DNA of 64,000 nucleotides from JARYGU01 sp033795365 (GTDB lineage Bacteria > Pseudomonadota > Alphaproteobacteria > Rhizobiales > Rhizobiaceae): positions 62,001-126,000 of the forward strand of contig JARYGU010000003.1 of NCBI GenBank assembly GCA_033795365.1, given 5' to 3'. The notes under the pieces are model-generated. The model was not told where the DNA came from, searched no databases, and worked only from the letters and a program-made list of their open reading frames with translations. The position numbers were made by a program, and so were the translations under genes. Positions within the stretch are counted from its first letter, which is position 1. Each line of letters begins with the position of its first letter. This document shows positions 40,559 to 49,125 of the stretch, one piece after another.

Positions 40559-41805
40559 GCACGGAGACGGTCACCATCGGCAGGCTCGGCAGCGGCGGAG
40601 ACGGGATAGCGACGAGCGCGGACGGCCCGGTCTATGTGCCGTTCACGCTGCCGGGCGAGACGGTCGCGATCGCCCGGGTGAAAAGCCAGGGTACGGCGAT
40701 CTCCACCTCGGTCTCCTCGCCCGACCGCGTCGAGCCGCCCTGCATGCATTTCGGCCCCGACGGTAGGAACGGCACCTGCGGCGGCTGCACGCTGCAGCAT
40801 GCCGGCGACGATCTCTACCGCGCCTTCAAGCGCGGCCTCGTCGTCGATGCCCTGAAGTCCCAGGGGCTGACGCCCGAGGTTGCGGCCCTCGTCCCGGCGC
40901 ATCCGGGCGAGCGGCGGCGCGTCGTCTTCAGCGCGCGCAAGACGGAAAAGGGATTGCTCCTCGGCTTCAACCAGGCGGGCAGCCACCACATCGTCGATAT
41001 CGAGCACTGTCCCATCAGCACTGCCGGCATCGTCTCGCGGCTCGGCTCGATCCGCCGGATCGCCGCCGCATTCGCCACCGACAGCCAGAGCTTTCGCATC
41101 ACCGTTCTCGAAACGCTTTCGGGGCTCGATCTCGCCTTCGAAGGCATCCGCAAGGCGGGCGACAGGCAGCGGCGCGCAGCGACGGAATGCACGCTGGGCG
41201 AAAGGGGCATTGCGCGGGTCTCGCTCGACGGCGAAATCCTGATCGAGCCGCAGCGGCCGGTCCTCGATTTCGGCGGCGTCACGGTCTCGCCGCCGGCCGG
41301 CGGCTTCACGCAGGCGACCCGGCAGGCGGAAGAGGCGATGGCGGCGCTGGTGCTCGCCCATGTCGGCAAGGCCAAGCGCGTGGCCGACCTTTTTGCCGGC
41401 TCCGGCACCTTTGCGCTCAGGATGGCGCGCAACGCCCGCGTCCATGCCGTCGAGGGCGAGGACAAGGCGCTGAAGGCGCTCGACCACGCCGCCCGCAACA
41501 CGCAAGGGCTGAAGCCGGTTACCGTCGAGAAACGCGACCTCTTCCGCCGTCCGCTGATGGCCTCCGAGCTGAAGGTCTACGACGCCGTGGTCTTCGATCC
41601 GCCCCGCGCCGGCGCGCAGGACCAATGCAGGGAGCTGGCGCGCTCGGGCGTCCGGAAAATCGCCGCGGTCTCCTGCAATCCCGTGACGCTCGCGCGCGAC
41701 CTTTCGATCCTCACCGCCGCCGGCTACCGGATCACCGGCGTCACGCCGATCGACCAGTTCCTCTGGTCGTCCCATGTCGAGGCAGTGGCGACGCTGGAGC
41801 GGTAA
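40555..41805 (+). CDS. Class I 23S rRNA/tRNA uracil-C5 methyltransferase (RlmD/RumA-like)
   Basis: This 416-residue protein has an N-terminal TRAM-like domain (TIGRLGSGGDGIATSADG) and a cysteine cluster for an iron-sulphur centre (PCMHFG, TCGGCTLQH). The SAM-dependent domain shows VADLFAGSGTFALRMAR, VFDPPRAGAQDQCREL and the catalytic Cys in AAVSCNPVTLARD. Members make 5-methyluridine in 23S rRNA or tRNA; the exact site cannot be told from sequence. It is coupled to tlyA by an ATGA overlap, so two RNA modification enzymes are co-expressed with dxs. Confidence 0.92.
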   Translation: MSTETVTIGRLGSGGDGIATSADGPVYVPFTLPGETVAIARVKSQGTAISTSVSSPDRVEPPCMHFGPDGRNGTCGGCTLQHAGDDLYRAFKRGLVVDALKSQGLTPEVAALVPAHPGERRRVVFSARKTEKGLLLGFNQAGSHHIVDIEHCPISTAGIVSRLGSIRRIAAAFATDSQSFRITVLETLSGLDLAFEGIRKAGDRQRRAATECTLGERGIARVSLDGEILIEPQRPVLDFGGVTVSPPAGGFTQATRQAEEAMAALVLAHVGKAKRVADLFAGSGTFALRMARNARVHAVEGEDKALKALDHAARNTQGLKPVTVEKRDLFRRPLMASELKVYDAVVFDPPRAGAQDQCRELARSGVRKIAAVSCNPVTLARDLSILTAAGYRITGVTPIDQFLWSSHVEAVATLER

Positions 41806-41842
41806 GCGGGTCGCGTGTTTTTCCGGCGAGCCTACGAGCTCA

Positions 41843-41876
41843 CTCCCTCTTCTCCCCCGCGGGGGAAAAGAGGGAG
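41843..41876. repeat. Hairpin of degenerate family A repeat
   Basis: Seventeen bases ending CTCCCCCG pair with the next seventeen with one mismatch, 40 bases after the methyltransferase stop. The CTCTTCTCCCCC/GGGGG core relates it to the CTCCCCG repeats elsewhere in the window. It could also act as a transcript end signal. Confidence 0.5.
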
Positions 41877-41986
41877 AAATCCGGCAAACCGGCCATATGC
41901 GATAGTCCTGCCGCCTGCCGAGAAAGGGTCAGGGTGACGGGCAAGGCCGTGCACGCCACTCGGCCAATTGAAATCCCTATAGACCG

Positions 41987-42056
41987 TCGCGATCTTTCAG
42001 ATCCGCTCCCCGCGCTTTAAGCTCTTGTTCTTATGCTTGTCGTTATCGCAAAAGCG
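41987..42056. repeat. Dispersed intergenic repeat, family C, copy 1
   Basis: The blocks CGCGATCTTTCAGAT, GCGCTTTAAGC and TGTCGTTATCGCA occur here and, in the same order, at 54090-54160. This is a common Rhizobiaceae intergenic sequence type. It is close to the 3' end of the enoyl-CoA hydratase gene. Confidence 0.6.
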
Positions 42057-42077
42057 CGTGTCTTTGCGCGACATGCA

Positions 42078-42827
42078 TTAACGTTTTGCCATGAAGGCCT
42101 CGAAGGCGGTGCGGGCTTCGGGGGTCTTCAGCTGGGCGGCGAAGTGGCCCGCCTCCTCCTCGATGCGGGCAAGCACGTCCTCGCGGCTGCCGCGGATGAG
42201 GTCGCGGGCGATCTTCAGAGCCTGCGGGGGCTTGGCTGCGAGGCGGACGGCGAGGGCGAGCGTCCCGGCCTCCACCGCCTCCGGCTCGCTCACCTTCCAG
42301 ACCAGACCCGCCTCCTTCGCTTCGGCGGCGGAAAAGCCTTCGCCGGCCGCCAGGAGGGCAAAGGCCCGCTGGTGGCCCATCAGGCGGGGGGCAAGCAGGC
42401 TCGAGGCGGCCTCCGGCACCAGCGCCAGATCGACGAAAGGTGTTCTGAACAGCGAGCGGGACGAGGCGAGCGTCATGTCGCAGTGGAGGTGGATCGTCGC
42501 GCCGATGCCGATCGCCAGCCCGTCGACGCCGGAGACCAGCGGCTTGCCGTGGCTTGCCAGCGCCTGCAGGAAATCCAGGACCTCCCGGCCCATCGTGCCG
42601 CCCATGGCGAAAGCGAGGAAATCGGCCATGTCGTTGCCGGCGGAAAAGCAGCCTTCGGTGCCGAGAAAGGCCGTGGCGCGGATCGCCGGATCGCCGTCCG
42701 CCGCAACGAGCGCTTGCGTCATTACCTGATACATCGCGCGGGTGATGGCGTTCTTCTTCTCCGGCCGGTTGAAGCGGATGAGCTGGACGCCGGATTGCGG
42801 GCGTTCGATCAGGATATGGTCGGTCAT
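42078..42827 (-). CDS. Enoyl-CoA hydratase/isomerase family protein (crotonase fold)
   Basis: This 249-residue crotonase-fold protein has the oxyanion-hole stretches AFLGTEGCFSAGNDMADFL and VDGLAIGIGATIHLHCDMTLAS, and a C-terminal KTPEARTAFEAFMAKR typical of hydratases. A glutamate at the usual second catalytic place is present in VPEAASSLL. It lies downstream of the acyl-CoA dehydrogenase gene on the same strand, separated by a repeat-filled gap of about 210 bases, so the two may act together in beta-oxidation. Confidence 0.9.
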   Translation of the reverse strand: MTDHILIERPQSGVQLIRFNRPEKKNAITRAMYQVMTQALVAADGDPAIRATAFLGTEGCFSAGNDMADFLAFAMGGTMGREVLDFLQALASHGKPLVSGVDGLAIGIGATIHLHCDMTLASSRSLFRTPFVDLALVPEAASSLLAPRLMGHQRAFALLAAGEGFSAAEAKEAGLVWKVSEPEAVEAGTLALAVRLAAKPPQALKIARDLIRGSREDVLARIEEEAGHFAAQLKTPEARTAFEAFMAKR

Positions 42828-42885
42828 GATATGTTCGTTCCCGTCATTGTCTGGAATTCCCCGCGCCGTTCATTGCGGAGGGAGC

Positions 42886-43025
42886 TGCCCTTCGTCCGCC
42901 TGCCGGCACCTTCTCCCCGCAAGCGGGGAGAAGGAAGATATGCCGCGCCGGCCTTTATCCCATCTCAACGCCTCTCTTGGCACGTCCCTTCGCCCCGCTT
43001 ACCGGGAGAGGGTGAGGGGCAGTCG
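42886..43025. repeat. Composite family A repeat between acyl-CoA dehydrogenase and hydratase genes
   Basis: The element holds CGTCCGCCTGCCGGCACC, then a 12-bp stem hairpin (CCTTCTCCCCGC-AA-GCGGGGAGAAGG, 42909-42934), ATATGCCGCG, and an end with CCGGGAGAGGGTGAGGGG. It is the longest and most complete family A copy in the window. The inner hairpin matches 18077-18102. Confidence 0.7.
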
Positions 43026-43036
43026 CGCGCAGCCCG

Positions 43037-44830
43037 TTATCCCAGCACCATGCGGGCTGCTTCCAGGCTTGCGGCGCCGGTGGTGACGCGGTCCTTCAAT
43101 GCGGCGGTCTCGGCGATCAGGTTCTCGGCGGCGAAGCGGCAGAGGGCGGAGCGTTCCGGGCCCTTGCCGTCATCGGCAGGCGCAAGCGCGCCTTTCGCCA
43201 GATAGGCGCCGGTGAGCACGAGGCCGAAGAGGCGCTGGTAAGGGGTTGCGCCGGCGAGCGCTTCGGCCTGCCGCCCTTCGGCGAGCGCGGCCAAAAGCCA
43301 ATCGGTCGCGTCCTCCAGATCGGCGATGCTCGCATTAAGACGCGCCCCGGTCTCGCCGAGCGCCGGGTCGTTGGACGCGTCGGCAGCCGAGGCGATCTCG
43401 CGCAGCTCCGCGATGAAGCCCTTAACCTGCCCGCCGTCCGACAGCGGCAACTTGCGGGCGACGAGGTCGATCGCCTGGATGCCGTTGGTTCCTTCGTAGA
43501 TCGGGGCGATGCGGGCGTCGCGGTAAAGCCGGGCGGCACCCGTCTCCTCGATGAAGCCCATGCCGCCATGCACCTGCACGCCGAGGGAAGCGACGTCGAC
43601 GCCCACATCGGTGGCGAAACTCTTGGCGATCGGGGTGAGCAGGCTGGCGCGCTCCTGCCAGTGGCGGACGGCATCGGCGTCCGCGGTATCGGCCGCATCA
43701 TGGGCCATGTCGACGGCATGCGCGCAGGCATAGGTGACGGCGCGCGCGCCCTGCGTCAGCGCCTTCATCGTGAGCAGCATGCGCGCCACGTCCGGATGCT
43801 CGACGATCGGGCTCATGCCGGAGCCACTCCAGCCGGGCGCCCGCCCCTGCGTGCGCTCCTTCGCATAGGCGATCGCCTTTTGCGTCGCGGTCTCGGCGAT
43901 CGCGACACCCTGCATGCCGACGGCAAGACGGGCGTTGTTCATCATGGTGAACATGCAGGCGAGACCCTTGTTCTCCTCGCCGACGATCCAGGCGAGCGCG
44001 CCCGGCTCTTCTCCGTAACGGCCGTCGCCATAGATCATCGTGCAGGTGGGCGAGCCGTGAATGCCCATCTTGTGCTCCAGCGAATGGCAGAAGGCATCGT
44101 TGCGGGGACCGAGCGACCCGTCCTCGCCGACGAGGAACTTCGGCACGAGGAAGAGCGAGATGCCGCGGGTTCCGGCCGGCGCATCGGGCAGGCGCGCCAG
44201 CACCATATGCACGATGTTGTCGGTGAAATCGTGCTCGCCATAGGTGATGAAGATCTTTTGGCCGAAGAGGCGGTAGGTGCCGTCGCCGCGGCGCTCGGCG
44301 CGGGTCTTCATGGTGCCGAGGTCGGAACCGGCATGGGGCTCGGTGAGGTTCATCGACGCCATCCACTCGCCCGAGACCAGCTTCGGCAGATAGGTGTCCT
44401 TCAGGCGATCGGAGCCATGGGCGGCAAGCGCCTCGATGGCGCCGATCGTCAGCGTCGGGCCGATCGCGAAGGCCATCGAGCCGCTGTTCCACATTTCCAG
44501 CGCCGCGACGTGCAGCATGTGCGGCAGGCCCTGCCCGCCGAAATCGGGCGGCGCGGTCAGCGAATTCCAACCCCCTTCCGCCCAGGCCCTGTAGAGCGCG
44601 GCCCAGCCTTCCGGCGTCCTGACCTCGCCGCCCACGAGCCGGGCACCCTGCTTGTCGCCGACCTCCGCGAGGGGCGCGATCTCCTCCGTCGCGAACCGTC
44701 CGGCTTCCGAGAGGATGGCATCGACGAGGTCGTCGCTGAGATCGCCGAGGCGGCCCTCCTCGAGCGCGGGCGCAAGCCCCGCCACATGCTTCAGCGTGAA
44801 TGCGATCTCGTCGACCGGCGCCTTGTACAT
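43037..44830 (-). CDS. Acyl-CoA dehydrogenase with C-terminal extension (FadE/DmdC-like)
   Basis: This 597-residue flavoprotein oxidises an acyl-CoA at the alpha-beta bond. It has MNLTEPHAGSDLGTMKTRAE (FAD and substrate site), the central QKIFITYGEHDF and the C-terminal helical region VQVHGGMGFIEETGAARLYRDARI with IYEGTNGIQAIDLVAR. The extra C-terminal domain places it with the long dehydrogenases that include methylmercaptopropionyl-CoA dehydrogenase; the substrate is open. The start ATG at 44830 (MYKAPVDEIAF) has GGAGGA upstream. Confidence 0.93.
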   Translation of the reverse strand: MYKAPVDEIAFTLKHVAGLAPALEEGRLGDLSDDLVDAILSEAGRFATEEIAPLAEVGDKQGARLVGGEVRTPEGWAALYRAWAEGGWNSLTAPPDFGGQGLPHMLHVAALEMWNSGSMAFAIGPTLTIGAIEALAAHGSDRLKDTYLPKLVSGEWMASMNLTEPHAGSDLGTMKTRAERRGDGTYRLFGQKIFITYGEHDFTDNIVHMVLARLPDAPAGTRGISLFLVPKFLVGEDGSLGPRNDAFCHSLEHKMGIHGSPTCTMIYGDGRYGEEPGALAWIVGEENKGLACMFTMMNNARLAVGMQGVAIAETATQKAIAYAKERTQGRAPGWSGSGMSPIVEHPDVARMLLTMKALTQGARAVTYACAHAVDMAHDAADTADADAVRHWQERASLLTPIAKSFATDVGVDVASLGVQVHGGMGFIEETGAARLYRDARIAPIYEGTNGIQAIDLVARKLPLSDGGQVKGFIAELREIASAADASNDPALGETGARLNASIADLEDATDWLLAALAEGRQAEALAGATPYQRLFGLVLTGAYLAKGALAPADDGKGPERSALCRFAAENLIAETAALKDRVTTGAASLEAARMVLG

Positions 44831-45015
44831 CGCGTATCCTCCTCCAGACAACGTCGTTGCGAAGGGTAGAATCTTCACCGCCTCCGGCGCAACGTCATTC
44901 GCGCAGAATATTGATTTTTACGTAAACGTCAACGACGGCGAAGCGCACCGGACCGTAACAAAACTGTCATATGACAGGATTACAGGGAGTGACCTGTGCT
45001 TCACGTCGCGGCCCC

Positions 45016-46005
45016 ATGAACCTCATCAGCTCCGAAATTCCCGGCCTCGTCTGGGCATACCGCATCGACCCGGCCACGGGCGCCTGCCGGCGGATGCCGG
45101 CGGAGACCCCGCGCGCAGAACTGCTCGAAGGTGCGGGCTTTCTCTGGCTGCATCTCGGCCTCAGCGACACACGCATGCCGGCCTTCCTCGAAAGCCTCGG
45201 CCATCTGCCGGAGGAGGCGCTGGCGACGCTCAGAAGCAGCGATGCCCAGCCGGCGATCGCGGTCTCATGCGACATGGTGCACGGAACGCTGGTCGATTTC
45301 GAGCGGAGCTTCGACGAGGTGACCACGGATATCGGCTGGCTGCATTTCGCGGTGACGGAGACGATCATCGTGACCACGCGGCTGCATCCGCTGCGCAGCG
45401 TCGACCGGGTCAAGGCGGCGCTGGAACGAAGCTCGAAATGCCGGCGCCCGATCGACGTCTTCGAGCTTCTGGTCGTCGAGTTCCAGCGCACGCTGATCGC
45501 CATGGTGCTGGAGCTGACCCATGAGCTGAACGCGATCGAGGATTCCGTCTATGGCGACCATGCCCGCGACGAGCGCCGGCGGCTCGCGCCGCTGCGCCGC
45601 ACCGTCGTGCGGGTCCACCGGCATCTGAGGACCGTTCTCGCCCTGCTGAGGCGCGCGGGCGAGGACGACGAGGTGCCCGACGGCTTTCCGGACGTCGTGG
45701 AGCGCCTGACCGGCCGGCTCGAAACCGTCGACCGGGACGTCTTCGCCCTGCAGGAGCGCGCGCGGCTGCTGCACGAGGAGATCGATTCGCGCATCTCCTC
45801 GGAAACGAACCGCCATCTCTACATCCTGTCGCTGATGACCGCGTTCCTCCTGCCACCGACGCTGGTCACCGGCTTTTTCGGCATGAACACGAGCGGGCTG
45901 CCTTTTGCCGATTCGGCGCACGGGACCCTGCTCGCCTTCAGCCTGATCGCGCTTTCCGTGCTTGCCGCCTGGTGGATATTGCGGCGCGCCGGCATCCTGC
46001 GCTGA
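45016..46005 (+). CDS. zntB: CorA-family zinc transporter ZntB
   Basis: This 329-residue protein has a large cytoplasmic alpha/beta domain and two C-terminal membrane helices with the signature FFGMNTSGLPFADSAHG between them, as expected for CorA/ZntB channels. The zinc-transporter branch is suggested by length and by VTETIIVTTRLHPLRSVDRV. The start is the ATG at 45016 (MNLISSEIPGLVWAYRID). It faces away from the acyl-CoA dehydrogenase gene. Transport direction and metal are family inference. Confidence 0.88.
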   Translation: MNLISSEIPGLVWAYRIDPATGACRRMPAETPRAELLEGAGFLWLHLGLSDTRMPAFLESLGHLPEEALATLRSSDAQPAIAVSCDMVHGTLVDFERSFDEVTTDIGWLHFAVTETIIVTTRLHPLRSVDRVKAALERSSKCRRPIDVFELLVVEFQRTLIAMVLELTHELNAIEDSVYGDHARDERRRLAPLRRTVVRVHRHLRTVLALLRRAGEDDEVPDGFPDVVERLTGRLETVDRDVFALQERARLLHEEIDSRISSETNRHLYILSLMTAFLLPPTLVTGFFGMNTSGLPFADSAHGTLLAFSLIALSVLAAWWILRRAGILR

Positions 46006-46023
46006 TCGGCCGCGCACCCAATG

Positions 46024-46050
46024 AAAAAGGCCGCCCCAGGCGGGGCAGCC
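46024..46050 (-). terminator. Rho-independent terminator of the BA14K gene
   Basis: On the minus strand GGCTGCCCC pairs with GGGGCGGCC (one G-U pair) around a four-base loop, followed by five T residues, 28 bases after the stop codon. It lies between two convergent genes and may also slow transcription arriving from zntB. Confidence 0.75.
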
Positions 46051-46077
46051 TCCGTTGCGTTCGTCCTTCCGCTCCGA

Positions 46078-46644
46078 TCAGCGGTACGGCGAGATGCACT
46101 GGCGCCGCGGGCCGTTATAGGGCTGGAACGTATTGTCGTAAGCCCTGTAGGAACGGTAGCGGTTATAGCACCACTGCGCATGGCTGCCGCCGGCGCGATA
46201 GACCGGGCCGCGGTCGGCCGCAATTGCGCCGCCGAGAAGCGCGCCCGCGCCGAATGCGGCAAGCGGGAACCAGTAGCCGTCGCGATAGCGGTAGCCGGAG
46301 CGATAGTAGGGATAACCGCGGTAGCCGCGATAATAGCCGCGGCGCCATCCGTAATCCCGGCCGCGCCAGTAACGCCGGCTACCGCTCCAGTCACGTCTTC
46401 CGCGCCAGTCGCGCCCGCCGCGCCAATCGCCACGACCCCTGCGCCAGTCGCGGTCGCCTCTCCATCTGCGTCCATTGTCGCGAAGCCAGGGGCGAACTTC
46501 CTGCACGGTCTGGACGGGGCTCTTTACCGTCTCCGCCGGGTGTGCCTTCGCAACCGGCATCGGCATGGCCTGGGCAGGCACCACCGGTGTTAAGGCGAAA
46601 AGCGCGGACATCGCGACCGCCAAACATTTCCGACCAAGGAACAT
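46078..46644 (-). CDS. BA14K family secreted protein, Arg/Trp/Tyr-rich
   Basis: This 188-residue protein has a signal peptide (MFLGRKCLAVAMSALFALTP, cleavage near AQAMP) and a central stretch of about 60 residues dominated by Arg, Trp, Gly and Tyr in DWRGGRDWRGRRDW-type steps. A glycine-rich hydrophobic segment and the BA14K end (HAQWCYNRYRSYRAYDNTFQ) follow. BA14K was described as an immunoreactive lectin-like protein in Brucella. The start ATG at 46644 has GGAGGAAG upstream. An outer-surface role binding polyanions is possible but inferred. Confidence 0.85.
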   Translation of the reverse strand: MFLGRKCLAVAMSALFALTPVVPAQAMPMPVAKAHPAETVKSPVQTVQEVRPWLRDNGRRWRGDRDWRRGRGDWRGGRDWRGRRDWSGSRRYWRGRDYGWRRGYYRGYRGYPYYRSGYRYRDGYWFPLAAFGAGALLGGAIAADRGPVYRAGGSHAQWCYNRYRSYRAYDNTFQPYNGPRRQCISPYR

Positions 46645-46858
46645 GGAACTTCCTCCTGACTTGGATGGCCGAAATACGACCATAGCGAGCTGTTTTGACG
46701 CTTCAACGAGTTCTTGTCCGCATTTGTTCCGCTGGCAAGAGCTTCTTCATGCCCCCTCACCGCTTTGTGATGATTGCGTGTTTTACCGCCTGTTAACCAC
46801 GACCGCCGCACGATGCGGGATGGGGAGGCGGCAAATCATCCGAAGGAGTGGGAACAGC

Positions 46859-47941
46859 GTGAGATTTTCCTACGGTCTTGCCGTCGCGGCACTGCTCGCA
46901 TTCGCCGCCCCTCCCCTGAAGGCCGCCGACACCGAGCCATGGAAAGACCGCGACAACGCCATCGTCATCGACGCCTACGAGCTGAACGAGATCGACTGGG
47001 ACGCGATGCTTTCCGACAAGCGCATCGCCGGCTTCATCTCGAAGGCTTCCGACGGGCTGCCCGAAAGCTACAGCTGCACCGGCGATCACGGCGGCGACAC
47101 CTTCGCCCACTGCAAGACGATGTGGCGCAAATATGCGGTCAGCCGCGAGCTCTACGAAACGCGCCGGCTCGTCGCGCGCGCCAACGGCCTGCTGTGGGGC
47201 GCCTATCATCTCGCCCGTCCCGGCAACCCGGTCGACCAGGCAAACCATTTCCTCGACTATGCCGATCCCCGCGGCGACGAGATGATGGTGCTCGACATCG
47301 AAGGCATCGACCCGGAGCGCTTCATGTCGCTCGAGGACGCCCAGGTCTTCGCCGGCCACATCAAGACGCGCACCGGGCGCTATCCCGTCCTCTACACCAA
47401 CCACGCGACCGCCAGGCACATCGCGGAAAATCGCGACAAGTACCGCATCCTCTCGCGGCTGCCCCTCTGGTATGCCCGCTACAAGCCGGGCATCCGCGGC
47501 ATCTTTCCGCTTGGAAACTGGGAAAATTACGCGCTCTGGCAATTCTCCACCGCCGCCAACTGCACGAAGCGGCGCTGCCCGTACCGCGTCAAGGGGGCGC
47601 TTGCCGACATCGACGTCAATGTCGCGCCGATGAACCGCAAGGAGCTGGAGAAGATCTGGGCTTTCGGTACGCTGCTGCCGGAACGGCCGGACGACGTCGA
47701 CACGATCATGACCGCCTCCGTTCAGAAACCGGAAACCGCCGGCGAGGCGAAGCTGACGATCGCCCGCGCCGTCGGAAAGGCATCCGCCGGGCTCTGCGCG
47801 GCGGCCAATGGGCATGCGGATGCCGCCGCCATCGTCACCGGCAGCATCGGACGGGAGAAAGCACCCGCCGCGTCAGCGATTGCCGGGGCGGGCGCCGGAC
47901 AGGCGGCCGGCATCACCATCTCGATCGGCCGCAGCCGGTAG
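46859..47941 (+). CDS. Glycoside hydrolase family 25 (lysozyme-like) secreted protein
   Basis: This protein of about 360 residues has a signal peptide (VRFSYGLAVAALLAFAAPPLKA) and a GH25 muramidase domain: IVIDAYELNEIDWDAML, GAYHLARPGNPVDQANHFLDY, the catalytic acid pair in MMVLDIEGID, and YPVLYTNHATARHI. The C-terminal 90 residues are Ala-rich and unstructured. The start is probably the GTG at 46859; an in-frame ATG at 46820 is also possible. It may remodel the organism's own peptidoglycan or attack other bacteria; no immunity gene is visible. Confidence 0.85.
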   Translation: MRFSYGLAVAALLAFAAPPLKAADTEPWKDRDNAIVIDAYELNEIDWDAMLSDKRIAGFISKASDGLPESYSCTGDHGGDTFAHCKTMWRKYAVSRELYETRRLVARANGLLWGAYHLARPGNPVDQANHFLDYADPRGDEMMVLDIEGIDPERFMSLEDAQVFAGHIKTRTGRYPVLYTNHATARHIAENRDKYRILSRLPLWYARYKPGIRGIFPLGNWENYALWQFSTAANCTKRRCPYRVKGALADIDVNVAPMNRKELEKIWAFGTLLPERPDDVDTIMTASVQKPETAGEAKLTIARAVGKASAGLCAAANGHADAAAIVTGSIGREKAPAASAIAGAGAGQAAGITISIGRSR

Positions 47942-48083
47942 AATCAGGCGTTTCCATCTGCCCGGCGATCCGCCCTGAATGGAAAGCGCGCATCCGGGCG
48001 ATCTCCGGCGCTGCCGCAATCCGGCTTGGCATTTTCCCGCCGGGAGTTGTAAAGGAAGCCCGAAGAATAAGGCTGGATGCGAG

Positions 48084-49061
48084 ATGACACGGATCGTGGA
48101 CACGCGGACGGATGCCGAGGCGGCATTGCGTCTGGCAAGCGAGGTGCTGGCAAGCGGTCAGCCCGTCGCCATACCGACGGAGACCGTCTACGGCCTTGCC
48201 GCCGACGCCACCGATCCGGCGGCGATCGCCCGCATCTACGAGATGAAGGGCCGCCCGCGCTTCAATCCCCTGATCTGCCATGTCGCCGATCTGGAAATGG
48301 CGGAACGCCATGCGGTCTTCGACCCGCTGTCGCGGCGCATCGCGGAGGCCTTCTGGCCCGGTCCGCTCACGCTGATCGTGCCGGTGCGCGAGGAAAGTCC
48401 CATCCATCCGCTCGTGCGCGCCGGCCTCGACACGGTCGGCATCCGCGTGCCGACGGGCTTTGCCAGCCGGTTGCTCGCCTTCTACGGGCGTCCGCTCGCC
48501 GCGCCCAGCGCCAACACCTCGGGCCGGATCAGTCCGACGACGGCGGAGCACGTGGCCCTGGACCTCGGCGACCGGCTGGAACTCGTGCTTGACGGCGGGG
48601 CGGCGAATATCGGCCTCGAATCCACCATTCTCAAGGTCGACGAGGACGGAGAAATCCGCCTGCTGCGCCCCGGCGGGCTCGACGTTGCCGATGTGGAGCG
48701 CCTGACCGGCAGCACCATCCTGCGCCCGCAAGAGGCCGCCACCGCGATCGAAGCTCCGGGCATGCTCGCATCGCATTATGCGCCCAGCGCCGCCGTCAGG
48801 CTCGATGCGGCGGGCGTGCAGCCCGGCGAAGCGCTGATCCGCTTCGGCGGAATTCCCCTTTCCGGGGAGGAAGGCGCAACGCTCGTCCTCGACCTCAGCC
48901 CCTCCGGCGACATGCGAGAGGCCGCCGCCAATCTTTTCGGCTATATGAAACGGGCGGATGCGAGCGGTGCCGCTTCGATCGCCTTCTCGCCGATCCCGAT
49001 GGACGGTCTCGGGGAGGCGATCAACGACCGGCTGAAAAGAGCCGCCGCGCCGCGAGGATAA
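48084..49061 (+). CDS. L-threonylcarbamoyladenylate synthase (Sua5/YrdC)
   Basis: This enzyme makes threonylcarbamoyl-AMP for the universal t6A modification of tRNAs reading ANN codons. The 325-residue protein has the YrdC domain (GQPVAIPTETVYGLAADATD, KGRPRFNPLICHV, WPGPLTLIVP, GFASRLLAFYGRPLAAPSAN) and the extra C-terminal Sua5 domain from about residue 220. This makes it the long Sua5 type rather than short TsaC. The ATG at 48084 gives MTRIVDTRTDAEAAL. An FAD oxidoreductase follows 64 bases later. Confidence 0.95.
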   Translation: MTRIVDTRTDAEAALRLASEVLASGQPVAIPTETVYGLAADATDPAAIARIYEMKGRPRFNPLICHVADLEMAERHAVFDPLSRRIAEAFWPGPLTLIVPVREESPIHPLVRAGLDTVGIRVPTGFASRLLAFYGRPLAAPSANTSGRISPTTAEHVALDLGDRLELVLDGGAANIGLESTILKVDEDGEIRLLRPGGLDVADVERLTGSTILRPQEAATAIEAPGMLASHYAPSAAVRLDAAGVQPGEALIRFGGIPLSGEEGATLVLDLSPSGDMREAAANLFGYMKRADASGAASIAFSPIPMDGLGEAINDRLKRAAAPRG

Positions 49062-49125
49062 CGCTGCGCAAAGGCACATTCCATCCGCCCGGACCGAAAC
49101 CCGGCTTTCCCGAAAGAACGCTTCC

